DNA from: CADEDH01 sp039201605
GTDB lineage: Bacteria > Actinomycetota > Acidimicrobiia > Acidimicrobiales > SZUA-35
Direction: 5' to 3'
NCBI GenBank assembly: GCA_039201605.1
Contig: JBCCRO010000004.1
Span: forward strand, 186,001 to 250,000
Length of the DNA stretch: 64,000 nt
The notes under the pieces were generated by a model. It saw only the letters and a program-made list of their open reading frames with translations. It was not told where the DNA came from and did not search any database. Below are positions 1 through 8,269 of this stretch, one piece after another (within the stretch, counting starts at the first letter, position 1; every line of letters begins with the position of its first letter). Position numbers and translations under genes: made by a program.

Positions 1-2
1 CC

Positions 3-251
3 TACGGCGCCATCTCGGTGGGGATGAGCAGCCGGAAGCTCGGCGACGCCGCCGTCGATCGGCCCCATTTCGTCGCCGGCCTGATCGGGGCCATGGACGG
101 CAAGCTCGTCCCGGTTCCCGGTGGCGTACTCGTGACCGACGGCAGCGGCACCACGATCGGGGCCGTCGGCTGCTCGGGCGACACCTCCGACAACGACGAG
201 GCGGCCGTGGTCGCCGGTATCGAGGCCGCCGGGCTGCGGGCGGTCACCTGA
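3..251 (+). CDS. GlcG/HbpS-family heme-binding-type protein (C-terminal part)
   Basis: Open reading frame that enters from the left edge, so the true start lies outside the window. The 82 visible residues end in the pattern typical of the GlcG/HbpS family: a PGG turn, GxVTDGSG, GAVGCSGDTSDNDE, then a closing helix (AAVVAGIEAAGL). Family members are small alpha/beta proteins that bind heme or cobalamin or act as accessory proteins near oxidoreductases. Nothing in the visible part tells which ligand this one uses. The next gene starts 181 bases downstream on the same strand, so operon membership is unclear. Confidence 0.75.
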   Translation, partial: YGAISVGMSSRKLGDAAVDRPHFVAGLIGAMDGKLVPVPGGVLVTDGSGTTIGAVGCSGDTSDNDEAAVVAGIEAAGLRAVT

Positions 252-432
252 GGGCCCACCCGGGGCTCGGCCGGTCGATCGGCGACGGGTAGGTGCCTCG
301 AGGCAAATGGGTGTCGGCCCCGCGGGGCTGCTACAACACCTCCATGAAGACCCCGACCCCGGACGTCCACCTGGACGTCACGCGTCCCGTCGACGCCGTC
401 TGCCGTCCGGCCCCGCTCCTGGGAGGTCGCCG

Positions 433-1212
433 ATGATCCCGGCGTTCGACGAACTCGAGCTGTGCTACCGGTCGATGGCCGCCCTGATCGCCGGTTTCGA
501 CGACGACCAGTGGAACACCCGGTCGCTCTGCCCGGAGTGGACGACGAAGGGCGTCGTGCAGCACCTCGGTGGTGTCGAGCATCTGCTCACCGGCTGGCGA
601 CCGGCCGAGGAGTACGAGATGCCGCCGTTCCAGCTGATGGGCGAGTACGTCGAGGCCACGGCGTCGCTGTCGGGGGCCGAGCTGGCCGCCCGCCATGCCG
701 ACGTCGTCGACGCCCGGCGGGCCGACATCGCCACCCTCACCGAGGAGGTGCTCGACCACCCGATCACCTCGCCGATCGGCAAGGTACCCTACCGCCGGTT
801 CATGCCGGTTCGGGTCTTCGACTGGTGGGTCCACGAGCAGGACGTGCGTCGCCCCCTCGGTCTTCCCGGTCACGAATCGGGTCCGGCGGCCGAGACCGCC
901 ATCGACGAGATCCAGGCTTCGCTCGGCTACATCGTCGGCAAGAAGGTCGACCTCCCCGACGGGCGGGCCATCACGTTCGACCTCACCGGGCCCGTCCGGC
1001 GTCGGATGCACGTGCGGGTCGACGGACGGGCCGGCGCCGTCGACGAACTCGAGGAGCCCGACGTCGTGGTGTCGACCGACTCGACGACCTTCGCCCTCCT
1101 GGCCTGTGGCCGCATCGACCCCCAGGAGCCGATCGACGGCGGTGTCATCACGTGGTCGGGTGACGACGAATGGGGCGAGCAGGCCGCCCGCAACCTCCGC
1201 TTCACCATCTGA
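433..1212 (+). CDS. Maleylpyruvate isomerase family (mycothiol-dependent, DinB-fold) protein
   Basis: A 259-residue protein of the MDMPI/DinB superfamily, whose members use mycothiol or a metal for isomerase or transferase chemistry. The N-terminal half has the four-helix-bundle signature: LCPEWTTKGVVQHLGGVEHLL near residues 32-52 with His44 and His50. A second His sits in FDWWVHEQDVRRPLG, the usual position of the remaining metal ligand. The C-terminal third resembles the SCP2-like domain that often follows. I chose ATG 433 because GGGAGGT lies just upstream; the frame is open further back, but those codons give an unlikely Arg/Pro-rich sequence. The substrate cannot be inferred. Mycothiol is an actinobacterial thiol, which supports the taxonomic call. 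Confidence 0.82.
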   Translation: MIPAFDELELCYRSMAALIAGFDDDQWNTRSLCPEWTTKGVVQHLGGVEHLLTGWRPAEEYEMPPFQLMGEYVEATASLSGAELAARHADVVDARRADIATLTEEVLDHPITSPIGKVPYRRFMPVRVFDWWVHEQDVRRPLGLPGHESGPAAETAIDEIQASLGYIVGKKVDLPDGRAITFDLTGPVRRRMHVRVDGRAGAVDELEEPDVVVSTDSTTFALLACGRIDPQEPIDGGVITWSGDDEWGEQAARNLRFTI

Positions 1213-1225
1213 CCGTCACGACGGT
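1212..1225. terminator. Short inverted repeat between convergent genes
   Basis: ACCGTC and GACGGT form a 6-bp stem with a 2-base spacer, overlapping the stop of the mycothiol-type gene and lying 4 bases before the stop of the convergent SDR gene. There is no T-tract. The position suggests a bidirectional terminator; this is inference. Confidence 0.35.
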
Positions 1226-1228
1226 GCC

Positions 1229-1993
1229 CTAGAAGGCCGAGGCGCCGCCGTCGACGGTGATGGCGGTGGCGTTGACGTGGCCCGCCCGATCCGAGGCGAG
1301 GAAGGCGACGAGGTCGGCCACCTGCTCCGGCGAACCCGGTGGCGGGTCGGTGGGCACCAGGTCATCCCACCGGTCGGCGTTGCCGTAGCGCTCCTCGGCC
1401 GCCACCCGGAGCAGATCCTCGAGGCGGTCGGTCATGATCAGGCCGGGGTTGACCGCCACCACACGGACCCCGCTGCGGAAGGCCTGCTGTCCGATGGCCC
1501 GGGTGAAGCCGACGAGAGCCGCATTGCCGGCGGCGCCGGCCACGTAGTCGGGCTTGGGGCGAAGGGCGGCTGAGCCGACCACGTTGATCACCACGCCCGA
1601 CCCCCGTGCCTCCATCTCGGGCAGGATGAGCCGGGTCAGGTTGATGTAGCCGAAGACCTTGAGATCCCACGCCTCCCGCCACGCCCGATCGTCGACGTCG
1701 GCCAGGTAGCCACCCGGCACCGCTCCGGCGTTGTTGACCAGGATGTCGACGTCGCCGATCACGTCGACCAGGGCCTGCTGACGCTTGGCCACCGACAGGT
1801 CGGTGGCGTGGGTGGTCACGCCGACCCGGTGCTCGGCCCGGATGCTCTTCACCGCATCCTTGAGGCGTCGCACGTCGCGGGCGGCGAGGGCGAGATCGCA
1901 CCCCTCGGCGGCCAGCGCCTTGGCGCAGGCCAGACCGATGCCGCGGGAGGCCCCGGTGATGAGCGCTCGCTTGCCGTTGAGGCCGAGATCCAT
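1229..1993 (-). CDS. SDR-fold protein lacking the catalytic lysine
   Basis: A 254-residue short-chain dehydrogenase/reductase-fold protein. The nucleotide-binding GASRGIG (14-20) and the NNAG motif (87-90) are intact, and the candidate Ser141 and Tyr150 are present. The active-site YxxxK reads Tyr150-Val-Ala-Gly-Ala154, so the lysine that lowers the Tyr pKa is missing; the helix continues AGNAALVGFTRAIG. The C-terminus ends in a normal VDGG motif. It may bind cofactor with altered or no redox chemistry, or belong to an atypical SDR subgroup. ATG 1993 is preceded at exactly 6 nt by TAGGGT, so the transcript is probably leaderless. The adjacent upstream MFS gene ends only 10 bases away, and this -10 box overlaps its stop codon. 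Confidence 0.85.
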   Translation of the reverse strand: MDLGLNGKRALITGASRGIGLACAKALAAEGCDLALAARDVRRLKDAVKSIRAEHRVGVTTHATDLSVAKRQQALVDVIGDVDILVNNAGAVPGGYLADVDDRAWREAWDLKVFGYINLTRLILPEMEARGSGVVINVVGSAALRPKPDYVAGAAGNAALVGFTRAIGQQAFRSGVRVVAVNPGLIMTDRLEDLLRVAAEERYGNADRWDDLVPTDPPPGSPEQVADLVAFLASDRAGHVNATAITVDGGASAF

Positions 1994-1999
1994 GCCGAG

Positions 2000-2005
2000 A
2001 CCCTA
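2000..2005 (-). promoter_or_regulatory. -10 box of a probable leaderless promoter (SDR gene)
   Basis: TAGGGT on the minus strand, six bases before ATG 1993, with no Shine-Dalgarno between. It matches the TANNNT spacing of leaderless actinobacterial genes. It overlaps the last codons of the upstream MFS gene. Confidence 0.45.
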
Positions 2006-3340
2006 CCGCCCGGCCTCGGACGCGGGGTGACCCGATCGAGCTTCCTCGGTCGCCTCGGCCGCGGCCGGGGCCCGAGCCGCCAACACGGTCACGGCGGCGG
2101 CGAACAGCACGCAGGCGCTGACGGCGAAGGCGGCGTCGTAGCTCCCGGTCCGATCCTCGATCAGACCGACCAGCAGCGGGCCGAGGCCGCTGCCGACCTG
2201 GACCGCCAGCCCGATGACGCCGAACACCGTCGCCAGCGACACCATGCCGAACAGCTCGCCGACCAGCAGCGTCTGCATCATGTAGACGTTGCCGATGGTG
2301 AAGCCGACCACCATGACGAGGGCGTAGGTGACGGCGATACCGTCGATGGCCAACAGCCCGAGGATCGCCGCCCCCTGCAGGCCGAAGAGCCCGGCGGTGA
2401 GCACCCGTTTGTCGAGCCGGTCGGCCACCTGCCCGAGGGCGATACGGGCCACGATGCTGCCGAAGGCGGTGATGCTGAGGGCGAAGGCGGCTCGATTGGC
2501 CGAGCCGAAGCGTTCGGTGAGGAAGGCGATCTGGTGGAGGAGGAAGCCGGTCTGGGCCGCCAGCCCGAGCAGGAAGGCGGCGAGCACGGCCCAGAAGGCC
2601 ACGGTGCGGGCGGCCTCGGTCCGGGTCCAGACCCGCTGCTGCACCTCGTCCGCCAGCGAGGCGTTGGCCACGCCGGGGTTGGCGGCGCCGCCGTCCACCT
2701 CCAGGTCGACCTGCGCCGGATCCCACACCAGCACGGTGGCCACGATCGGCAGGGCGATCACGATGACCAGCACGCCCATCACCAACGCCGCCAGCGACAC
2801 CCCGCCCCGACCGATCAGCCAGGTGCCGAGCGGCGCCAGCACGACGCCGCCGAGCGATACCCCGGTGGCGCTGATGCTGATGGCCTTGGCCCGTTTGGTG
2901 ACGAACCAGCGGGCGATGATGGCGTTGGTCGCCACCTGACCGGCCAGGCCGAAGGCCACCGCCTGCACGCTGTACACGAGGTAGAGCTGCCACAGCTCGT
3001 CGACCCGGGCCAGGGCCATGGCCGACAGGCCGACGAGCGTGATACCGATCGCCATCGGGCGGAGCGGGCCCCGTCGATCGACCAGCGGTCCGACGAGGAA
3101 GCCGGTAAGGCCGCTGAGGGAGAAGTAGAGCCCGGTGGCCCCCGACACCGCCGCATTGGACCAACCGTTCTCGTCCTGCAGGGGCGCCAGGAAGACGGCC
3201 AGGCCGTAGAAGCCAACGCCGACGGTGGCGAACATGACGACGGCGATGCCAAGGGCTATCCACCAGCCGTAGTGCCACACCTCGGGCAGCAGCCGAACGC
3301 CGAGGGGGCGGCGGGCGGCCGTTGTGGCGACGGGGGTCAA
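2003..3340 (-). CDS. MFS transporter, oxalate/formate-antiporter-like
   Basis: About 445 residues with twelve predicted hydrophobic segments, beginning at YGWWIALGIAVVMFATVG. The loop after TM2 carries the MFS motif DRRGPLRP, and a longer hydrophilic loop containing an acidic stretch (DPAQVDLEVDGG) separates the two six-helix halves. This resembles the OFA/monocarboxylate branch of the MFS. The substrate is unknown. Start choice: TTG 3340 overlaps the stop of the upstream molybdoenzyme gene as TTGA, which suggests translational coupling; an ATG at 3382 is in frame but would overlap by 46 bases. Neither has a clear ribosome-binding site. Its pairing with the molybdopterin oxidoreductase suggests it imports that enzyme's substrate or exports its product. 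Confidence 0.8.
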   Translation of the reverse strand: MTPVATTAARRPLGVRLLPEVWHYGWWIALGIAVVMFATVGVGFYGLAVFLAPLQDENGWSNAAVSGATGLYFSLSGLTGFLVGPLVDRRGPLRPMAIGITLVGLSAMALARVDELWQLYLVYSVQAVAFGLAGQVATNAIIARWFVTKRAKAISISATGVSLGGVVLAPLGTWLIGRGGVSLAALVMGVLVIVIALPIVATVLVWDPAQVDLEVDGGAANPGVANASLADEVQQRVWTRTEAARTVAFWAVLAAFLLGLAAQTGFLLHQIAFLTERFGSANRAAFALSITAFGSIVARIALGQVADRLDKRVLTAGLFGLQGAAILGLLAIDGIAVTYALVMVVGFTIGNVYMMQTLLVGELFGMVSLATVFGVIGLAVQVGSGLGPLLVGLIEDRTGSYDAAFAVSACVLFAAAVTVLAARAPAAAEATEEARSGHPASEAGR

Positions 3341-5613
3341 GCGGGGATCGGTTCGACCCGGGCCGGGACGTGCTTGTGCCACGGCGTACCGGCGATCGAG
3401 TCGCGCCAGTCGGCCGAGGTCAGTTCGTTGGGCGACACGCCGGCCGACTTCGCCTCGTTGTCCTCACCCGGGTAGTCGAGGCCCATCCCGTTGGGCAGGG
3501 TGATGTGGCGTCGCTGCAAGGTGTCGGTCGTCTCGATCAGGGCCTCGGCGGCGCCGCGCCTCGTGATCACCCGGACACGGGAGCCGGTGTCGATGCCGAG
3601 GTCGGCGGCGTCGAGTGGGTTCATGCGCAGTGCGCCGTCGGCGTCCTTCTTCCGCCACATCGGATCGCGGATGATGGTGTTGGCGGTGAAGCTGCGGCGC
3701 TCCCCGGCGGCGAGGACGAACGGGTAGTCATCGCTGGTGTAGGTGGTGGGCATCGAGGGCAGCGCCGCCAGCTGGTCGAGGAGTTCAGGGATCTCCAGCT
3801 GGAGCTTCTGGTCCGGGGTGCGCATCATCGACCACGCCTGCTCGTACTCGTGGCGGGTGAAGACCACCCCGTCCTCCCCGGCGAGGATGGCGTCGAACAG
3901 GTTGTCGCCGAGCGAGGCGTCATCGCCCTCGATACCGGCGGCCCGGACGGCGTCGCCGTAGCGCAGCGCACACTGCTGGGCGCTGAACCAGAGGACGGCG
4001 GCCGAGGCCAGCCCTTCGGGGAGCGTCCGGCCCAGCGTCTCGTAGAGGATCACGGCGGCGACGCCGGCCAGGTCGGGCCGCTCCCCCGCCGCCCCGGCCA
4101 GGGCGGCGCCGAACGCCTCCCGGCTCTCGGCGGCGGCCGCCCGCAGCGGCGCCAGGTCGTCGTCGCTGTAGAGGCCGGCCTCCCGGATGAGGCGGGCGTG
4201 GATCTCGGCCTCGGGCAGGGAGTGGCCGAGCGGGGCGACCAGCGGGGGCCGCAGGTGGAAGGCGTTGTCGGGGAACTCGAGGTTGAAGAAGGTGGCCTCG
4301 GCCTTCTCGTACTGGCTGGCGGCGGGAAGGACGTAGTGGGCCTGGCGGGCGGTCTCGGTCATGGCGACGTCGATCACGACCGAGAACTCGAGCGCGGCCA
4401 TCGCCTCCCGGAACGACGCCGAATCGGCCAGCGAATGCACCGGGTTGGCGCTCTCGATGAACATGGCCCGGATCCGGTCCGGGTGGTCGGTGAGCACGCT
4501 CTGGGCCAACTCGTTGCACTGGAGCAGGCCGGAGATGATCGGGCTGCCGGTGACCGGGTCGGCCGGCTCGGAGCCGGAGGCCCCGTAGCTGAACAGGGGG
4601 GCCATCGAGCTGTGGGTGTTCATGCCGCCGGGCTTGGCGAAGCTCCCCGTCAGGGCCCACAGCAGCTTCTGGAGGTAGGAGACCAGGGTGGAGTTGGGCG
4701 CCATCTCGGTGCCCAGGTCCTCCAGTACGGCGACGCTGTCGGCCGCACCGATGCGGCGTGCCACCGCCCGCAGCTCCTCCACGTCGACCCCGCATCGGCG
4801 GGCGTAGTCCTCGATCGGGACCCGGGCCAGCGCAGCCATGACCGGCTCCGCCCCGACGGCGTTGTCGGCCAGCCAGGCGCCGTCGGTCAGCTGCTCGGTG
4901 ACGAGGACGGCGGCCAACGCCGCAACGGCGAAGGCGTCGGTGCCGGGCACCACCTGGAGGAAGTGGTCGGCGAGATCCGCGGTCTCGGTGCGGCGGGGAT
5001 CGATCACGACGAGGGCCCGGTCGGGATCGGACGCCATGGCCTTCAGCGTGCGGCGGGCCTCGGGGATGCCGTGACTGTGCCACGGGTTCTTGCCCAGGAA
5101 GATGCCGACCTCGGCGTGGTGGAAGTCCGGGCTGGTGTGGGTGCCGAACATGCGACCGTCGACCCAGGCCTCACCCGTCTTCTCCTGGGCCAGGGCGTTG
5201 GAGCGGCGGGTGATGCCGAAGGCCCGCCGGGTGGCCGAGCCGTAGGCCCCGACCAGATGGTTCCCCTGGCCTCCACCGCCGTAGTAGAGCGTTGCGTCGC
5301 CGCCGACCGCCCGGAGCCCGGCCACCACCTCGCGGATGGCGGTGTCCCAGTCGATCTCCTCGTAGCCGCCGTCGGGCCGACGGCGCAGCGGCGTCGTCAG
5401 CCGGTCACGGCCGTTCTGGTAGTGGTTGATGCGCAGCGCCTTCTCGCACGTGTAGCCCTTCGACATCACGTGTCCCTTGTTGCCTTTGACCCGGGTGATC
5501 TCACGGCCGTCGAGGCGCACCTCGACACCGCAGTCGCAGGAGCAGAGCACACAGGCCGTCTTGTGCCACACCGTTGTCGGATCGGGGTCGGGGGCGGTGG
5601 AGGTGTCGGTCAT
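3337..5613 (-). CDS. Molybdopterin-dependent oxidoreductase with N-terminal 4Fe-4S motif
   Basis: A 758-residue member of the DMSO-reductase/formate-dehydrogenase superfamily. The N-terminus carries a canonical [4Fe-4S] pattern Cys21-x2-Cys24-x3-Cys28-x27-Cys56. The central pterin-binding domain includes GIFLGKNPWHSHG and VVIDPRRTETADLADHFLQV. The C-terminal molydop-binding barrel contains RVRVITRRGAAEALI and a conserved TLPNGMGLDYP region. There is no Tat signal, so it should be cytoplasmic. At the position where formate dehydrogenases carry Cys or Sec, the sequence reads QEKTGEAWVDGRMFG with no Cys or Sec, so the fourth protein ligand and the substrate are uncertain. GAAGGA precedes ATG 5613. 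It is coupled to the downstream MFS gene by a 4-base overlap. Confidence 0.85.
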   Translation of the reverse strand: MTDTSTAPDPDPTTVWHKTACVLCSCDCGVEVRLDGREITRVKGNKGHVMSKGYTCEKALRINHYQNGRDRLTTPLRRRPDGGYEEIDWDTAIREVVAGLRAVGGDATLYYGGGGQGNHLVGAYGSATRRAFGITRRSNALAQEKTGEAWVDGRMFGTHTSPDFHHAEVGIFLGKNPWHSHGIPEARRTLKAMASDPDRALVVIDPRRTETADLADHFLQVVPGTDAFAVAALAAVLVTEQLTDGAWLADNAVGAEPVMAALARVPIEDYARRCGVDVEELRAVARRIGAADSVAVLEDLGTEMAPNSTLVSYLQKLLWALTGSFAKPGGMNTHSSMAPLFSYGASGSEPADPVTGSPIISGLLQCNELAQSVLTDHPDRIRAMFIESANPVHSLADSASFREAMAALEFSVVIDVAMTETARQAHYVLPAASQYEKAEATFFNLEFPDNAFHLRPPLVAPLGHSLPEAEIHARLIREAGLYSDDDLAPLRAAAAESREAFGAALAGAAGERPDLAGVAAVILYETLGRTLPEGLASAAVLWFSAQQCALRYGDAVRAAGIEGDDASLGDNLFDAILAGEDGVVFTRHEYEQAWSMMRTPDQKLQLEIPELLDQLAALPSMPTTYTSDDYPFVLAAGERRSFTANTIIRDPMWRKKDADGALRMNPLDAADLGIDTGSRVRVITRRGAAEALIETTDTLQRRHITLPNGMGLDYPGEDNEAKSAGVSPNELTSADWRDSIAGTPWHKHVPARVEPIPA

Positions 5614-5861
5614 CGTGTTGGTCCTTCGTCGGTCCGCTGGCGGGTCCGGTGGGCGTGGTCGGAGTGCTGCTCGCGAGGCTACGTGCCGCCGCAGATCACC
5701 ACCAAAGGGAGCAGGCTCCCCGCACCCGGTCCGGCCGCCGGAGGCGTTTCGCAGTCGTTCGCAGGGGTGAACAAGTCCTGAAGGGGGTGGTCCGTTGGGC
5801 CTGGGTCGACAACCACGTCGGTTGGTGCCTGAGACGTCCCTTCACGGAGAGAGAGAACGAC

Positions 5862-7274
5862 ATGCGAATCCTTCCCGATGGCGCCCGGCTGGGCGCAGTG
5901 GCTGTGGCCCTGGCCTTGTTGGCCGCGGCGTGCGGAAGCGGCGAGGCCGATACGACGGCGGGAGCGCCGGCCGACGAGGTCGCCGCTCCCGCCCAGGACG
6001 ACGCCGAGGCCACCGACGACGCCATGGAAGACGACGAGGCGATGGAAGACGACGACGCCATGGAGGACGAGGAGGCGATGGAGGACGGTGGTCGGGTGCT
6101 GACCGTGACCATCGAGAACATCGCCGAGTTCCCGGTGGCCGACTCCGGTGTGTTCAACACCCCGATCGACGGCACCGAGCCCGGGCCCGCCCTCCCCGGT
6201 TCGGGCTACTCGTTCGTGGTGGCCGCCGCCCCCGGCCAGCAGCTGTCGTTCGCCACGATGCTGGTGCAGTCCAACGACTGGTTCATCGCTCCCCTGCCCG
6301 AGGGCATCGCCCTCTACGACGATGCCGGCAATCCGATCAGCGGCGACATCACCGACCAGCTGTACGTGTTCGACGCCGGAACCGAGATCGACCAGCCCTT
6401 CGGTGAGGGCGCCGATCAGGCCCCCCGTCAGGCCGGCCCCGACACCGGTGCCGACGACCCGGACAACGCCGTTCGGATCGTCGAGGACCGCGACGCCCGC
6501 GACTATGTCGGCGTGATCGTCGAGTCGCTCGGTGATGGCCTGTTCGAGGTCACCATCGGCAACGACTCGCAGATGGCCATCGTGCCCTCGCCCCTGGCCC
6601 CCGGCGTGTTCGCCGCCCACACCCCCGACGCCGCTCTGTTCGAGCTGGGCGCCCCCGACCTCGGCTACGGCTTGGAGGCCATCGCCGAGGACGGCGATGC
6701 CGCCGAGTTGGGCGAGTTCCTGGCCGGCATCACCGGCACCACCACCCCGCTGGCACCCGGCGCCTTCGCCGCCCACACCCCCGACGTCGCCCTCTACGAG
6801 CTGGGCGGTACCGACGCCGGCCTCGGGCTCGAGGCGTTGGCCGAGGACGGCGATCCGGCCGAGCTGGTGGAGGCTCTCGGCGGTCTCGATGCGGTGAGTC
6901 AGGGTGGGGCCTTCGCCATCCCCGACGGTGCCGACGAGCCGGGTCCGCTCCTCCCCGGTGGCTCCTACTCGTTCGAGGTCCACGTGCCCGAGGGTGAGGT
7001 CCTGTCGTTCGCCACGATGTTCGTGCAGTCCAACGACTGGATCTTCGCCACGCCGCCCGAGGGACTCGACCCGAGTCAGCTCGACGGTGACATCAGCGAC
7101 CTGCTGCTGGTGATCGATCCCGGTACCGAGATCGATCAGACCCCGGGCGTCGGTGCCGATCAGGCTCCCCGTCAGGCCGGGCCCGACACCGGCGCCGACG
7201 ACCCCGACACCGAGATCCGGCTCGTCGAGGGCCGCAGCGCCGAGCGCTATGTGCGGGTGACCGTGGAGGGCTGA
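5862..7274 (+). CDS. Lipoprotein with two spondin-like domains
   Basis: A 470-residue predicted lipoprotein. A basic N-terminus and hydrophobic core end in a lipobox LAAAC with Cys24. An acidic spacer (about 30-75) is built of repeated MEDD/AMED units. The first spondin_N-like domain (about 77-245) and the second (about 345-470) share the blocks LSFATM-VQSNDW, TEIDQ and ADQAPRQAGPDTGADDPD. Between them lie two copies of LAPGxFAAHTPDxALxELG, each followed by GLEA-AEDGD. The second domain is therefore an internal duplication. Spondin_N domains are known mainly as extracellular adhesion or metal-binding domains. Start chosen at ATG 5862, preceded by GGAGAGAGAG. Function unknown; the protein is presumably displayed on the cell surface. 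Confidence 0.8.
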   Translation: MRILPDGARLGAVAVALALLAAACGSGEADTTAGAPADEVAAPAQDDAEATDDAMEDDEAMEDDDAMEDEEAMEDGGRVLTVTIENIAEFPVADSGVFNTPIDGTEPGPALPGSGYSFVVAAAPGQQLSFATMLVQSNDWFIAPLPEGIALYDDAGNPISGDITDQLYVFDAGTEIDQPFGEGADQAPRQAGPDTGADDPDNAVRIVEDRDARDYVGVIVESLGDGLFEVTIGNDSQMAIVPSPLAPGVFAAHTPDAALFELGAPDLGYGLEAIAEDGDAAELGEFLAGITGTTTPLAPGAFAAHTPDVALYELGGTDAGLGLEALAEDGDPAELVEALGGLDAVSQGGAFAIPDGADEPGPLLPGGSYSFEVHVPEGEVLSFATMFVQSNDWIFATPPEGLDPSQLDGDISDLLLVIDPGTEIDQTPGVGADQAPRQAGPDTGADDPDTEIRLVEGRSAERYVRVTVEG

Positions 7275-7285
7275 TCCCCTCTCCC

Positions 7286-7340
7286 GGCCCGTGATCTCGG
7301 GCCAGGCGGTGGCGTCGACGGTGCGGTCGGCGCCACCGCC
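7286..7340. terminator. Two consecutive hairpins between convergent genes
   Basis: First hairpin GGCCCG-6 nt-CGGGCC (7286-7303). Second hairpin GGCGGTGGCG-16 nt-CGCCACCGCC (7305-7314 with 7331-7340), a perfect 10-bp stem. They lie between the spondin-type gene and the convergent SDR gene, without T-tracts. A bidirectional terminator is the simplest reading. Confidence 0.5.
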
Positions 7341-7363
7341 GCGTCCGGGCCCGCCGGGGCGGG

Positions 7364-8152
7364 TCAGCCCTCGAGCTCGGGCAGCTTGACCGGAGCGGCG
7401 GAGGCCGAGACCAGAGCCATGCCGCCGTCGACGGCGATGGTCTCACCGGTGATGTAGCGGGAGGCGTCGGAGGCGAGGAAGGTGACGACGTCGGCCACGT
7501 CCTCGGGCTGACCCCAGCGCTTGAGGGCGATCTCCTGCTCCAGCGACTCGGCCAGTCCCGGCACCTCGGCCCGACTTTTCTCCCAGATGGCGGTGATGAT
7601 CAACCCGGGCGCGATCGAGTTCACCCGGATGCCGTCGGGGCCCCAGTCGGCGGCCAGGGCCCGGGTCATGGCGTCGACGGCGCCCTTGGTCCCGGCGTAG
7701 GCCACCCGCCCCAAGGGTCCCCGCAGCCCGGCGATCGACGAGACGTTGACCACCGAACCACCGCCCCGGGCCTTCATCGACGGGCCGAGGCCGACGGTGA
7801 GCATCGTCAGCGCCCGCACGTTGATGGCGAACACCTCGTCGACGTCGGCCTCGGTCAGCTGATCCGGTGTGCGGCGCATCGGGATGCCGGCGTTGTTGAC
7901 CAGGATGTCGACGCCGCCCACGGCATCGAGCACGGCGCGGGCCAGCGAGCCGCCGCCGTCGGCGCGGGCCAGATCGGCGGCGAGCACCACGGGGTCGTTG
8001 CCCAGCCCGGCCGCCACCCGTTCCAGGTCTCCGGTCGAGCGGCCGGTCAGCACCACCCGGGCGCCGACCCGGTCGAGGGCCCGAGCCGATGCCTCGCCGA
8101 TACCGCGGCTGGCTCCGGTCACCACGGCGATACGTCCAGTCAGGTCGAACAT
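7364..8152 (-). CDS. SDR family oxidoreductase
   Basis: A 262-residue classical short-chain dehydrogenase. GASRGIG lies near residues 13-19, NNAG near 90, the catalytic Ser in NVSSIAG and an intact Tyr-Ala-Gly-Thr-Lys (YxxxK), followed by NSIAPG and the terminal ITGETIAVDGG. It should be a soluble NAD(P)H-dependent alcohol/ketone oxidoreductase, close to the gluconate 5-dehydrogenase/3-oxoacyl reductase-like group; the substrate is unknown. The frame remains open far upstream, but the SDR domain starts at ATG 8152 (MFDLTGRIAVVTG). TAGCTT lies 8 nt upstream, indicating a nearly leaderless transcript. It is divergent from the amidase gene. Confidence 0.9.
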   Translation of the reverse strand: MFDLTGRIAVVTGASRGIGEASARALDRVGARVVLTGRSTGDLERVAAGLGNDPVVLAADLARADGGGSLARAVLDAVGGVDILVNNAGIPMRRTPDQLTEADVDEVFAINVRALTMLTVGLGPSMKARGGGSVVNVSSIAGLRGPLGRVAYAGTKGAVDAMTRALAADWGPDGIRVNSIAPGLIITAIWEKSRAEVPGLAESLEQEIALKRWGQPEDVADVVTFLASDASRYITGETIAVDGGMALVSASAAPVKLPELEG

Positions 8153-8160
8153 GGGGTCCG

Positions 8161-8166
8161 AAGCTA
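8161..8166 (-). promoter_or_regulatory. -10 box of SDR gene
   Basis: TAGCTT on the minus strand, 8 nt before ATG 8152, without a Shine-Dalgarno in between. Confidence 0.35.
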
Positions 8167-8257
8167 CCCGCCCCGCCCCGGAGGTGCCTCGTCGCCGGCC
8201 CCACTCGACGAGCCTCCGCCGCCGAACGGCGCCTGGGTCGGTGTCGGAGGGCCAGAG

Positions 8258-8263
8258 TAGGGT
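8258..8263 (+). promoter_or_regulatory. -10 box of a probable leaderless promoter (amidase)
   Basis: TAGGGT followed by exactly 6 nt (CCCGCC) and ATG 8270; no Shine-Dalgarno. The hexamer and spacing are the same as for the SDR gene starting at 1993. Confidence 0.5.
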
Positions 8264-8269
8264 CCCGCC

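Noticed and set aside
1362..3278. Open frame of about 640 codons on the minus strand
   Set aside because: Arg/Gly/Pro-rich shadow of the SDR and MFS genes, which have recognisable domains in another frame.
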